Positions 42,821-51,687 of a stretch of 64,000 nucleotides of DNA are shown piece by piece. The stretch is from Hymenobacter nivis (GTDB lineage: Bacteria > Bacteroidota > Bacteroidia > Cytophagales > Hymenobacteraceae), in assembly GCF_006439025.1 (NCBI RefSeq), contig NZ_RCYZ01000004.1, positions 248,001 to 312,000 on the forward strand, in the 5' to 3' direction. A program made the translations under genes and the position numbers. Every line of letters begins with the position of its first letter. Within the stretch, counting starts at the first letter, position 1. The notes under the pieces were generated by a model, which saw nothing but the letters and a program-made list of their open reading frames with translations, was not told where the DNA came from and did not search any database.

Positions 42821-43880
42821 GGTACAGGACGCCGACGCCATTTTCAAGCAGCTGCGGCAGGGGCAGTTCCAGCCCGTGTATTTTTTGCAGGGCGAAGAGC
42901 CGTACTACATCGACGTAGTGGCCGACCTGATTGAGAAAATGGCCCTGCCCGAAGCCGACCGCAGCTTTAACCAGGCCGTGCTCTACGGCAAGGACGTGGA
43001 CGTGGCCGGCGTGCTCGGCCAGGCCAAGCGCTTCCCCATGATGGCCGAGCGCACGGTCGTCATCGTGAAGGAGGCCCAGACCATTGCCGATTTGGAGCAG
43101 GAGCGGAGCTGGCCCTTTCTGGAAGCCTACCTCAAAAACCCGCTCGCCAGCACCGTGCTGGTGCTCTGCTACAAGCACAAAACCCTCGACAGCCGCAAGA
43201 AGCTCGGCAAGCTGCTGGCCGGTAAAGACGTGCCCGGCGTAGTGCTGATGACCAGCAAGAAGCTGTATGACAGCCAGGTGCCGGCCTGGCTCACGGCCCA
43301 CGTACGGGGCCTGGGCCAGCAAATTACCGGGCAGGCCACCGCCCTGCTGGCCGAGTACATCGGGGCCGACCTGAGCCGGCTGGCCAACGAAATCGACAAG
43401 CTGGTGCTCAACCTCAAGCCCGGCCAGGCCATCGACGAGGAGCTGGTGCAGCGGCTGGTGGGCATTAGCAAAGAGTACAATATTTTCGAGCTGCAAAAGG
43501 CCCTGGTGCAGCGCGACGTGCTGAAGGCCAACCGCATCCTGGGCTACTTCGCAGCCAACCCCAAGGCCAACCCGCTCATCCCCAACCTCACGCTGCTCTT
43601 CGGCTTCTTCAGCAAGCTAATGGTACTGCACCAGGCGGGCCCCAACCCCACCGACGGCGTGTTCAAGGGCCTGGGCATCGTCAACAGCTTCGCCCAGAAG
43701 GAGTACCAGCACGCGATGAAAGCCTACCCCGCGGCGCGGGTCGTGGACATCATCCACCTCATCCGCCGGGCCGACGCCCAGAGCAAGGGCATCGAAAGCG
43801 GCAGTATGGACGAGGGCGAAATCCTGCGCGAGCTCGTCTGGCTGATTTTGCACGCCGTGCCGGCCGGCGTAGTGGGGTAA
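42819..43880 (+). CDS. holA: DNA polymerase III subunit delta
   Basis: A 353-residue clamp-loader subunit. The TTG at 42819 gives MVQDADAIFKQLRQGQFQPVYFLQGEEPYYIDVVADLIEK, in line with the family N-terminus. Other conserved parts are FNQAVLYGKDVDVAGVLGQAKRFPMMAERTVVIVKEAQ, the domain II segment AEYIGADLSRLANEIDKLVLNL, and the C-terminal collar IFELQKALVQRDVLKANRILGYF. It opens the beta clamp as part of the replisome. It overlaps the octamer repeat at its start. Confidence 0.92.
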   Translation: MVQDADAIFKQLRQGQFQPVYFLQGEEPYYIDVVADLIEKMALPEADRSFNQAVLYGKDVDVAGVLGQAKRFPMMAERTVVIVKEAQTIADLEQERSWPFLEAYLKNPLASTVLVLCYKHKTLDSRKKLGKLLAGKDVPGVVLMTSKKLYDSQVPAWLTAHVRGLGQQITGQATALLAEYIGADLSRLANEIDKLVLNLKPGQAIDEELVQRLVGISKEYNIFELQKALVQRDVLKANRILGYFAANPKANPLIPNLTLLFGFFSKLMVLHQAGPNPTDGVFKGLGIVNSFAQKEYQHAMKAYPAARVVDIIHLIRRADAQSKGIESGSMDEGEILRELVWLILHAVPAGVVG

Positions 43881-43965
43881 GGCTACCCCGGGTACCTAGT
43901 ACCGGGCCAGGCATTAGTGCCTCGAACTGCAAATGAACTCCGCCTGGCCCCCAACGCCCCATCGA

Positions 43966-44700
43966 ATGCGCGCTCACATCCACTTCCACCACGGCATCCC
44001 CCAAAGCGTCAACAACTACCTGGCGATGGACGGTTTTCAGCAAATGGGCTGGGAAATTGTGCCGTACACCGATGCGGAGCCGGTGCATAACCAGGCCCCC
44101 GACGAAATGGTGGTGGGCCACATAGCGGCCATGCGCGCCGGCCTGGGGGCCCTGGGCCTGGCGGTGCCGGCCGAGCTGGGCTACCCCGAGGCGCTGCGGC
44201 CGTTTCTGGGGCGGCACTTGTGGCCGAGCACCATCAACGCCGTGGCGGCGCACCCAGAAAGCTGGCCGGTGTTTGTGAAGCCCATGCACGACGCCAAGAA
44301 GTTCACGGGCGTGCTGGTGCGCCGCTTGGGCGACCTGGTGGGCTGCGGCGACCAGCACCAGGACACGCCCGTGTGGTGCGCCGATCCGGTGCAATTCGTG
44401 GCTGAGTGGCGCTGTTTCGTGCGCTACGGCCGCATCCTGGATGCCCGGCCGTACAAGGGCGACTGGCGGGCGCACTTCGACCCGGCCGTGGTAGAAGCGG
44501 CCCTGGCCGCCTACCTACCAGAAGCACCGGCCGCTTTCTCGCTCGACGTGGGCGTGACCAAGGCCGGCGCTACACTAGTGGTGGAAGTGAACGACGGCTA
44601 CGCCTTGGGCGCCTACGGGTTAATGCCCCTCGCGTACGCCAAATTCCTGTCGGCCCGCTGGGCGCAGCTGAGCGGGACCGTGGACTACTGCAACTTTTGA
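43966..44700 (+). CDS. ATP-grasp protein of the R2K type
   Basis: A 244-residue protein (or 255 if started at ATG 43933). The C-terminal two thirds resemble the R2K clade of ATP-grasp enzymes: PVFVKPMHDAKKFTGVLV (the paired R/K nucleotide-binding strand), VWCADPVQFVAEWRCFVRYG and the metal-binding FSLDVGVTKAGATLVVEVNDGYALG. Such enzymes ligate amino acids or peptides with ATP and are often found in peptide-tagging or phage-related contexts. Here it stands alone after holA. Its 3' end overlaps the convergent XrtF-associated gene by 16 bases. Confidence 0.78.
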   Translation: MRAHIHFHHGIPQSVNNYLAMDGFQQMGWEIVPYTDAEPVHNQAPDEMVVGHIAAMRAGLGALGLAVPAELGYPEALRPFLGRHLWPSTINAVAAHPESWPVFVKPMHDAKKFTGVLVRRLGDLVGCGDQHQDTPVWCADPVQFVAEWRCFVRYGRILDARPYKGDWRAHFDPAVVEAALAAYLPEAPAAFSLDVGVTKAGATLVVEVNDGYALGAYGLMPLAYAKFLSARWAQLSGTVDYCNF

Positions 44701-45140
44701 GGGGCCACCCGGGGCCCCGTTAGCAGGGCCAGTGGGTAGGCAAACATGATAGGCAGCGGCGACGAAAGCACGTCGAGTACTCGGTGGCCGGTGAGTGCGG
44801 CGAAGGGCAGGCTTGCCCGCTGCCCGAGCCACAGCAGGCCTGCGCCGGCCACGTAGCCTGCCGCGTAGCCCAGCACGGCGGCCACCGTGTAGCGGCCGCG
44901 CAGCAGCAGGTGCAGCAGGGCCACGTTCAGTGCGGCGTAGAGCAAGCGGTAGCTGATGGCCACGGGCCAGCCGTGGGTGGTCATGCCGGGCACGGCCGCC
45001 GGGGCCCCACCGGGGTACCAGAGGTGGCCCAGCGCGGCAAAAACCTCTTCTTCAAACAGGCCCAGGGCCAGTAGTAAAACTATTAGCACGGCCACCAGTA
45101 GGCGGTAGGGCCCCAGTGGGCGGGCGGCGCTAGCGGGCAC
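44685..45140 (-). CDS. Exosortase F system-associated protein
   Basis: A 151-residue membrane protein with about four helices (LLVAVLIVLLLALGLFEEEVFAALGHLWYP, AISYRLLYAALNVALLHLLL, YTVAAVLGYAAGYVAGAGLLWLG, IMFAYPLALLTG). The GTG at 45140 overlaps the exosortase gene by 11 bases, so the two are translationally coupled. Position, length and topology match the small protein that accompanies XrtF exosortases in Bacteroidota (the flavo_near_exo family). Its role is unknown; it presumably assists the exosortase. Confidence 0.78.
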   Translation of the reverse strand: MPASAARPLGPYRLLVAVLIVLLLALGLFEEEVFAALGHLWYPGGAPAAVPGMTTHGWPVAISYRLLYAALNVALLHLLLRGRYTVAAVLGYAAGYVAGAGLLWLGQRASLPFAALTGHRVLDVLSSPLPIMFAYPLALLTGPRVAPQKLQ

Positions 45141-45702
45141 CGTGCAGGGCAGGCGTGGCCGCCAGCAAGCCGCCGGCGTTGCGCCGCGCCCACAGTATCC
45201 ACAGGGCCCCGATGGCCCCGTACACCACGAAGGTGAAGGTGTAGTGGTGGTTGAAATCGACGGAGTGGTACCAGTAGGCGTGGTTGAGGGCCAGCAGCGC
45301 CACGCGCCCCACATTCAGGGCGTAGATGGCGAGGATGCCCGCCGGCACAAACCACAGCTTGTGCCGCCAGGGCCCCGGAAACGCCACCACGAAGCCCGCA
45401 AACAGCGCGTACATCAGCAGCCCGTTGCACGGGTCGCCGACGGACACGACCGGCTGGCCGTTGAGCACCACCAGCACGGGGCTGGCCGGGGCGGTGCCGG
45501 CCGCAAAGCCCACCGCCCGCAATAGGCCCCCCGCGGCCGCCGCTAGGTTGGTCGACAGCGCGTGGTCGAGGCGGCCGTCGGGGCCCACCAGGCCGTCGTA
45601 GCCCAGCGCCCACAGGGCGTAAAGGGCCGCAAATGCCAGCAAGAAGCGCAGCGCTGGTCGGCCCGGCTGTGCGGAGGTAGAAGAGGGTATAGGAAGCTTC
45701 AT
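45130..45702 (-). CDS. Exosortase family protein XrtF
   Basis: A 190-residue multi-pass membrane cysteine transpeptidase. The catalytic triad of the family is visible: Cys92 in GDPCNGLLMY, Arg133 in LNVGRVALLALNH, and His152/His153 in NHHYTFTFVVYGAI. Exosortases recognise PEP-CTERM-like tails, cleave them at the membrane and pass the protein on to another acceptor. Next to it are an associated membrane protein and, about 160 bases upstream, a small protein with a fitting C-terminal signal. Start ATG 45702. Confidence 0.9.
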   Translation of the reverse strand: MKLPIPSSTSAQPGRPALRFLLAFAALYALWALGYDGLVGPDGRLDHALSTNLAAAAGGLLRAVGFAAGTAPASPVLVVLNGQPVVSVGDPCNGLLMYALFAGFVVAFPGPWRHKLWFVPAGILAIYALNVGRVALLALNHAYWYHSVDFNHHYTFTFVVYGAIGALWILWARRNAGGLLAATPALHGAR

Positions 45703-45794
45703 AAGTGCACAGTTAGCTAAATTGTCAGTTGCTGGCTAGTCAGTGCTTGGGTGCCAGCAACAAGCCTGCGGGGAAACGCTGGCCGTAAACACCA

Positions 45795-45842
45795 AGGCCC
45801 GGCAGGGGCCCCACCGAATGTAGTGGGGCCCCGCCGGGCTTG
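45795..45842 (-). terminator. Hairpin between the sorting substrate and the exosortase
   Basis: GCCCGGC-A-GGGGCCCCAC and GTGGGGCCCC-GCCGGGC form a long GC stem (about 45797-45840) with an 8-base loop. The leftward T tract is poor. It may end or attenuate the transcript of the small substrate gene, letting it be expressed more than the exosortase. Confidence 0.6.
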
Positions 45843-45859
45843 TGGCAACGGAGCGGTGA

Positions 45860-46108
45860 TTATTTTTTGCGGCGGCGGCGCAGTTCCCGCACGCCATAGG
45901 CCACGCCGCTGGCCAGCAGCAGCGAGGCGCCCCCATCGAGGGGCACGGCCGTGGGCGGGGTAACGGGCGGATCGGTAGGCGTAGTGGGGTCGGTAGGGGT
46001 GGGGCCAGTGGAGCCCTGGGCCCGGGCTTGCATGGAAGCACCAGCGGCCAGCATTAGCACAGCGCCCACGGCGAAGGTGCGGAACGAAGCGGTGAATAAG
46101 TTTTTCAC
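45860..46108 (-). CDS. Small exported protein with a PID-CTERM-like sorting signal
   Basis: An 82-residue protein from GTG 46108. Residues 1-31 are a signal peptide (cleavage near ARAQ). Residues 32-55 are a Pro/Thr-rich spacer (TPTDPTTPTDPPVTPP). The C-terminus is tripartite: PLDGG at 56-60, a hydrophobic helix ASLLLASGVAYG, and a basic tail RELRRRRKK. This matches PEP-CTERM-like exosortase signals of Bacteroidota, in particular the P-I/L-D-G-G type. It lies just upstream of the exosortase in the same orientation, so it is the likely substrate. The mature protein would be tiny, about 25 residues. Confidence 0.82.
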   Translation of the reverse strand: MKNLFTASFRTFAVGAVLMLAAGASMQARAQGSTGPTPTDPTTPTDPPVTPPTAVPLDGGASLLLASGVAYGVRELRRRRKK

Positions 46109-46187
46109 AATCAAGGATAAAGTGAATGGAGGAGAAAGCGCAGCTTGAGCCCGGACCTTAGGGGCCCGGGCTCGTGGCTGGCAGTAA

Positions 46188-49100
46188 TTATTCGACGATG
46201 AGGCGCTTGCTAACCGTGCCTTCGGCCGTGAGTAGGCGCAGCGTGTACACGCCGCGGGCCACGCTGGGCAGGGCCAGCTGCGAGGTAGCGCCGGCGGGCA
46301 GGGTGGCGCGCAGCACCGTCTGGCCCAGGGCATTTACCAAGGTGGCGTCGATGGCCTGGCGGGCCAGCGAAGCGGGCAGGCCCACCGATACCGTGCCGCG
46401 GGCCGGGTTCGGGAACACGTTCACTTGCTTGCTGAGGGCTGCCGGGGCCGTGGCCAGCACGGCCTGTGTGGTGAGCAGCAGGCTAAAGCGGCCGGTGGCC
46501 GATGCGCCGGCCGTTACCGCAAACGGGTAGCTGGGCTGCTGGGAGAGGTCGGTGACGGTGCCCGTGAGGGCGTCCCGCAGGAACGCTTTGGTGCCAGTGG
46601 GCAGGCGCAGCAATTCAGCGGCGGCGAGGGTGTAGCTGCCGGCTTCGGCCTGCACCGACAGCGGCACCAGCACGTCGGCGGTGCCGAGGGCGGGGCGGGC
46701 GTCGATGGACAGCGCCTCGGTGCTGGCAGTGGCCAGGCCCATTGTGGCCCCGGCGGGGTTCAGCTTGTAGGCGTCGAGGGCGGCATCGAAGCCGGCGGTG
46801 GCGGTGGCGTCGAAGTACACCACGGCCTCATCGGCGCGGCCGGCGGCGTTGCGCAGCGCCAGGCGCACGAGCGGCGCCGTGGTAGCGTCGCCCCGCTGGA
46901 AGGCCGGGCTGGCGTAGGTGGTCAGGCGGCCGCTGTTTTTGAAGGTGAGGGCCCCGGGCGTGCCGGCGGCGGCCACCCGCACGAAGAAGCCCTGGCCGGT
47001 GGCAATCTGGTCGGTACCGCCGTTGGCACCCACGCCGTTCACGTAACTGGCGTAGCCGCCGGCGTACTGGCCGGTCGATTTCACCACGTACACGGCGTTG
47101 TTCAGGCCCGCGGCACCGTTGTTATAAGTCGTCGTCCAGCTGATAGGCGAAGGGTAGGGGTTGCCCAGCAGCTGCCAGCCCGACTCGGTTTGGCTGCCGC
47201 GGGTGAGGCCGGTGCGGGCCACGTCGCCATTGTTGAGCGTGCCCACAAAGTCCACCGTTTCCGAGGCAGGGATGTTCACCACGTAGCCTTGGCCAGGGGT
47301 GAGGGCGTCGGACAGGGCCCCGGGCGAGAAGAAGCCTTTATCAAAGTCCTGCGGCGTGGGGTTGCCGCTGGTGTTAATGCGGGCTTCGTCAAAGCCAAAT
47401 ACCGTGGGGAAGGCCCGTACTTGGCTGGGTATAGCGGCCGTGTTGTACGCCGGGTTTACCACGGGGGTGAAGCCGCCGGTGGCCAGGTCGGCCACCGTGG
47501 AGCCCGACACCGGGGCGGCGTAGTGGCGGTAGCCCGCGCCGCTGTTGATGCTGCCGTCGATGTAGCGCTGCACCGTCACAGGGCCCGTCACGGCGCCGGC
47601 GGCGTTCACCACGTGGGCCGAGTTGGCGGCGTTGGAGAGCAGCGTTAGCGACTGGCCGGTGGTGGTCAGGTTGCCGTTGAGCAGCAGCACGCGCTGCACC
47701 GCGGCGGGGCCCGCCAGGCTGGTGGCGGCCGTGCCCACGGTCAGGTTCTGGAAGGCCGAGGTGCCCGTGCCGCCGATGACCTGGGCGGCGGTACCGGCCA
47801 GGGTAATGGTGCCCGTGCCCGCGCCCGCCAGCGTGCCGCCGTTGTTGGTGAAGTTGCCGCCCACGGTCAGGGTCGAGCCGTCGTTCGAGGTCAGCGAAGC
47901 GCCGCTGGCCAGCACCACGAAGCGGGCCGCCTGGCTGCCGCTCACGGCAGGCTGGTTGGGCGTGCCGCCGGGGATAGTCACGTCGTCTGCGTTGGTGGGT
48001 ACGCGGTTGGGCGTCCAGTTGGCGGCCGTGCCCCAGTCGGTACTAGCCGAGCCGTTCCAGGTGAGGCCCGTGCCGGTGGCGATGAAGGCGGTAAGGCCGC
48101 TCACGTTGCTGCCCAGGCCGATGCGGCCCACGGCGGCCGTGGTGCCCGCGGCCAGGTCCACGGTGTAGAGGTTGTCGAAGTTGTTGGCCGTGCCGCTGGG
48201 CGAAAGGGCCAGGAAAGCCGCGTTGGTGGTGGTGCCGCGGGTGTTGAAGATATCGAAATCGGCCCCGTCGGCGCTGGTGGGACCCCCGGCGCCGCCCACG
48301 GCCACGAGGGTGCCGTCGTTGGGCGGGCTCTGGAGATAAAGCTGGCCGGCCGTGGCGTCGTAGTCGTAGAGGGCGGTGCTGTTGGCGGCGCTGCTGCTAT
48401 TGGTATAGGCGGCGGCGCTTCCCGCGGTCGCAACCGTTAGGTTGCCGTCTTTGATGACGAGGGCCCCGTTGTTGGGGTTGAGGCGGTAGTCGTTGCCATT
48501 GGTGGCCAACACGCGGATGCGGTCCACGGTGGGGTTGAAGTCGAAGCCCACGCGGTCGGTGGCCGCGCCCAGGGCCAGGGCAATGGCCGGGCCCGCGGCG
48601 GTGAAGCCCCCGGTGGTCAGGTTCACCGAATACACCGTGGCGGTGCCGGCCGTCGCGTTGTAGCCCAAGGCATAGAGCTGGCCGGTGGCGGGGCGGAAAT
48701 CAATGCCCACCGTGGTTTCGCCAGTGGTGATGCCACCGCCAAAGTTTACCGCCGAGCGAACAGTGCCCGGGGCCCCCGAGTCAAAGGAAATCAGGTTGCC
48801 GCCGGCCACCGCGTACAGCAGCTGCCCCACCAGGGCGGGCTGGGTGGGCGGCGCAATGGCCACCGCAATGTCGCGGATGTCGAATGGGGTGCCGAGCGAT
48901 GGAGAAAGAATGTTGCGTTTGTTGGTTGCAACCCCAGTGGTTACGTCAATATCATAGAAGTCGCTGCTCGATGTGCCGTTGGCGGCTCTAGCCTTTACAT
49001 AAGTCAGATAGCCCTTGTTAGTACCGGTAGAGGGATCGAAGTATACGTCTACGTTCGCCGCCACGGGGCTACCGAATGAGTTGCCATCCAGCGTTATGGC

Positions 49101-49907
49101 TTTGGGGTTGGACAAAACCCCGCCGTTGGGAGGGTTTTGAAACGACAGTAAGCCGCTGTTCGGGGCAATGGCCTCCTGGTCGCTGGAACCTACGCCCGGG
49201 ATGTCCAGCGCGTAAAGGGCTGTACTGGTGCTGCCGGCGTAGGAATTGGTATAGGCTACCGAGCCAATGACCGGCGCGTAAGCGTTGTTCGGCGCAGCAG
49301 GATAGGTCAGCAAGGGTGGGCTGTCAAAGGCGGCGATGCCGCCGGTGTTGGGGTTAAGCCGGTAGTTGGCCCGGGTGCTGCTGCCCTCCACGCGGATGCG
49401 GTCCACGGTGGGGTTGAAGTCGAAGCCGATGCGGGTAACGTTGGTGCCAAGGTTCAGCGATATACCCGCGGCGGTGCCAACTGGGGTAGCCACAGCCGTG
49501 GTAGGGTCCAGCACGTAAAGCCGCGCGTTAAACGTCTGTTGCGTTGCATCAAAGGCGATGCTAGGGTCGTAACCCAAAGCGTAAAGCGTACCAGTATTAG
49601 GCCGGTAGTCCATGCCAATTAGCGTTTGCCCCACAGCGACCCCAGTAATCAGGGTAGGAAATGCGTTAGGAGTGCCAGTTACGGCATTGATGGGCAGAAT
49701 GCCTTGCGTGCCCGCGGGTGCCCCGGCCGGGTACAACGGATTAGTGTTGGGGTCAATCGCCCGGCTTACGGTGCCCAGGCCGTAGATGGTGGGGGTTTGG
49801 GCGAGGGCGGGGGTGGTGGCCAGCAGGACCAGGCCGAGGCCGAGCGTGGCCAGCCAGGGCCGGCCCGAAAAATTTTGCGACGGCAAAAACGGTACGGATG
49901 CTTTCAT
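46188..49907 (-). CDS. Large secreted DUF4394 protein with T9SS type A sorting domain
   Basis: A 1239-residue exported protein. Signal peptide 1-36 (LGLGLVLLATTPALAQ). Two DUF4394 modules follow at about 37-350 and 360-615, each with GMDYRPNTGTLYALGY or GIDFRPATGQLYALGY and RIGFDFNPTVDRIRV. Then a WNGSASTDWGTAANWTPNRVP segment and Thr/Gly-rich beta repeats (620-760), a region with WQLLGNPYPSPI typical of T9SS cargo, and the C-terminal sorting domain (VFPNPARGTVSV ... RGVYTLRLLTAEGTVSKRLIVE). The last 75 residues direct it through the type IX system to the surface. Function unknown. Confidence 0.9.
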   Translation of the reverse strand: MKASVPFLPSQNFSGRPWLATLGLGLVLLATTPALAQTPTIYGLGTVSRAIDPNTNPLYPAGAPAGTQGILPINAVTGTPNAFPTLITGVAVGQTLIGMDYRPNTGTLYALGYDPSIAFDATQQTFNARLYVLDPTTAVATPVGTAAGISLNLGTNVTRIGFDFNPTVDRIRVEGSSTRANYRLNPNTGGIAAFDSPPLLTYPAAPNNAYAPVIGSVAYTNSYAGSTSTALYALDIPGVGSSDQEAIAPNSGLLSFQNPPNGGVLSNPKAITLDGNSFGSPVAANVDVYFDPSTGTNKGYLTYVKARAANGTSSSDFYDIDVTTGVATNKRNILSPSLGTPFDIRDIAVAIAPPTQPALVGQLLYAVAGGNLISFDSGAPGTVRSAVNFGGGITTGETTVGIDFRPATGQLYALGYNATAGTATVYSVNLTTGGFTAAGPAIALALGAATDRVGFDFNPTVDRIRVLATNGNDYRLNPNNGALVIKDGNLTVATAGSAAAYTNSSSAANSTALYDYDATAGQLYLQSPPNDGTLVAVGGAGGPTSADGADFDIFNTRGTTTNAAFLALSPSGTANNFDNLYTVDLAAGTTAAVGRIGLGSNVSGLTAFIATGTGLTWNGSASTDWGTAANWTPNRVPTNADDVTIPGGTPNQPAVSGSQAARFVVLASGASLTSNDGSTLTVGGNFTNNGGTLAGAGTGTITLAGTAAQVIGGTGTSAFQNLTVGTAATSLAGPAAVQRVLLLNGNLTTTGQSLTLLSNAANSAHVVNAAGAVTGPVTVQRYIDGSINSGAGYRHYAAPVSGSTVADLATGGFTPVVNPAYNTAAIPSQVRAFPTVFGFDEARINTSGNPTPQDFDKGFFSPGALSDALTPGQGYVVNIPASETVDFVGTLNNGDVARTGLTRGSQTESGWQLLGNPYPSPISWTTTYNNGAAGLNNAVYVVKSTGQYAGGYASYVNGVGANGGTDQIATGQGFFVRVAAAGTPGALTFKNSGRLTTYASPAFQRGDATTAPLVRLALRNAAGRADEAVVYFDATATAGFDAALDAYKLNPAGATMGLATASTEALSIDARPALGTADVLVPLSVQAEAGSYTLAAAELLRLPTGTKAFLRDALTGTVTDLSQQPSYPFAVTAGASATGRFSLLLTTQAVLATAPAALSKQVNVFPNPARGTVSVGLPASLARQAIDATLVNALGQTVLRATLPAGATSQLALPSVARGVYTLRLLTAEGTVSKRLIVE

Positions 49908-50135
49908 GAAAAAAAGTTGGGGGTGGGGAATTAGCAGTTGCCGATATTGGCAAAATCCTTTTTTATAAAACCTGGATGCAACCGCTTCCAGGTTTTAGTT
50001 GCGCGAACCGCGTGAAACTGTACGAGGTGCAGCAATATACGGATGTGCTGTTAATCACCTACTCCTGTCTTTCTTTCATTAAATTTTCATTAAAGGAATT
50101 GGGCGTCTGGAAGTCTTGTTCGGCGGTATGGGCCC
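49908..50135. other. Region upstream of the T9SS cargo gene
   Basis: About 230 bases between the cargo gene start and the stop of the symporter gene, both leftward. It contains a perfect 10-bp hairpin AAAACCTGGA / TCCAGGTTTT (49967-49976 and 49987-49996) with a T4 and an A/T tract beyond, probably the symporter's terminator, and then AT-rich sequence suited to the cargo promoter. No exact TAnnTTTG box was found. Confidence 0.5.
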
Positions 50136-51485
50136 CTAGGCGCGCCCCGCTTTGTACAACTTTATCCCGTATATAAACACCACCACGTAGCAGATGATGG
50201 GCAGGTAATAGGCGTGGGCCACACTGGCGTTGGCCACGGGCCCCATCACGAAGCGCGGAAACAGCGCCGCGCCCACCACGCCCATCACGATGAACGACGA
50301 GGCCAGCTGCTTGTGCCGGCCCACGTCCTTCAGCCCCAGGCTGTAAATGATGGGGAACATGACGCTGAAGAAGAAGTTGAGCCCAATGAGGGCCCCGAAC
50401 GACACCCAGCCCCAGTGCTGCGCCACAATCAGGCACATGCCGATGTTGGCCGCCGCCGCGAAGGCCAGCAGGCGGTTGGGGGCAATGTACTGCATGAGGT
50501 AGGTGCCCAGGAAGCGCCCCAGCATCATGCCCACTAGGCTGAGGGAGAAGAAGTACGCCGCCACTTCGCCCGTCAAGTGGGGCAGGCCGGGCCCCAGGCC
50601 CACGGTGCGGCTCAGGAGCGTGCTCACCTGCCAGAACCCGTGGATTTCCGGCCCCGGCCGCAAGGCCATGTAGTCGGTGCCGTAGTTAATGAAATAGGCC
50701 CAGGTGCCGCCCTGCGCCGCCGTGTTGAAGAGCTGGGCCACGCAGGCCCACACGAAATGCTTGTGCTGGAACAGGCTCTTGTCGGCCACTAGGCTGGTGG
50801 GGGTTTCGTTGGGGGCCCCCAGGCGCGTTTCGGGCGTGTGCTCGGCGTTGAGCTGGGGCACCTTCACGAAGGCAAACAGCAGCCCGATGCCGCCCACCAC
50901 CGTGCCGATGATGGTGTAAAGGGTTTTCACGGACGATAAGTCGCCGGCCGCGTGGGTGCCGCGCAGCACGAAGTAGCCCCCGATGAGGGGCCCCGACACC
51001 GCCCCGATGCCGTTGATGGCGTGCGAGAACGTGATGCGCCGGTCGGAGCTGGCCGGGTCGCCGAGGCCGTCCAGGAACGGGTGCGCCACGGCTTCCAGCG
51101 TGCCCAAGCCGCAGGCCAGCACGAACAAAGCCATGAGCAGCAGCGTGAACGAGGCGGCGTTGGCGGCCGGCACCATCAAAAAGGCCCCGGCCGCGTACAG
51201 GCCCAGGCCCAGAATTACGCCCTTCTGGTAGCCGAAGCGCTTCATGAACCAGCCCGCGGGCAGGCCCATTATGAAGTAGGCCCCGAAGGTGGCGGCTTGC
51301 ACGTAGGCCGAGTTGGCCTTGCTCACGTGCAGCACCTGCTGGAAGTGCTTGTTGAGGATGTCGGCCATTGTGACGCCCAGGCCCCAGAGCATGAACAGCG
51401 ACACGACGAAAACGAGGGTGACCACGTAGCGCCGCTCGGTGAAAGGCGGCGGTGCCAGGGAACGGGTAGCGGTAGAAAGCGCCAT
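50136..51485 (-). CDS. Sugar MFS transporter, FucP/glucose-galactose family
   Basis: A 449-residue major facilitator with about 12 helices. Start ATG 51485 (MALSTATRS). The fucose permease family signature is present: LWGLGVTMADILNKHFQQVLHVSKANSAYVQAATFGAYFIMGLPAGWFMKRFGYQKG, then GLGTLEAVAHPFLDGLGDP and SHAINGIGAVSGPLIGGYF. It would import a sugar with protons. No sugar catabolic gene is adjacent, so the sugar is unknown. The middle loop (about 200-245) is long and hydrophilic. Confidence 0.92.
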   Translation of the reverse strand: MALSTATRSLAPPPFTERRYVVTLVFVVSLFMLWGLGVTMADILNKHFQQVLHVSKANSAYVQAATFGAYFIMGLPAGWFMKRFGYQKGVILGLGLYAAGAFLMVPAANAASFTLLLMALFVLACGLGTLEAVAHPFLDGLGDPASSDRRITFSHAINGIGAVSGPLIGGYFVLRGTHAAGDLSSVKTLYTIIGTVVGGIGLLFAFVKVPQLNAEHTPETRLGAPNETPTSLVADKSLFQHKHFVWACVAQLFNTAAQGGTWAYFINYGTDYMALRPGPEIHGFWQVSTLLSRTVGLGPGLPHLTGEVAAYFFSLSLVGMMLGRFLGTYLMQYIAPNRLLAFAAAANIGMCLIVAQHWGWVSFGALIGLNFFFSVMFPIIYSLGLKDVGRHKQLASSFIVMGVVGAALFPRFVMGPVANASVAHAYYLPIICYVVVFIYGIKLYKAGRA

Positions 51486-51615
51486 AGAAAACGAAAAGGA
51501 AACGGGAAAGGAAATGAGGCCCCGGTGAAGCCCCGGGCCGGCGCAACAAGCCGCAACGCCCCAAATGGTTTTCGGCCCGGGGGCCCCGCCCCGGCCGGCC
51601 TCCCGCCCCGGCCCG

Positions 51616-51648
51616 CAAAAAGCCCCGGCCCAACGGGGGCCGGGGCTT
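51616..51648 (-). terminator. Terminator of the dioxygenase gene
   Basis: AAGCCCCGGCCC (51620-51631) pairs with GGGCCGGGGCTT (51637-51648); reading leftward five T follow. It lies 39 bases after the dioxygenase stop. Confidence 0.88.
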
Positions 51649-51687
51649 CGGAAAGCAACGCCGGGCGGGGCCCCAGGGGCCCCGGGG

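Noticed and set aside
49976..50176. Short plus-strand frame of 66 codons
   Set aside because: It spans a terminator-like hairpin and the end of the symporter gene, has no similarity and a poor codon pattern.
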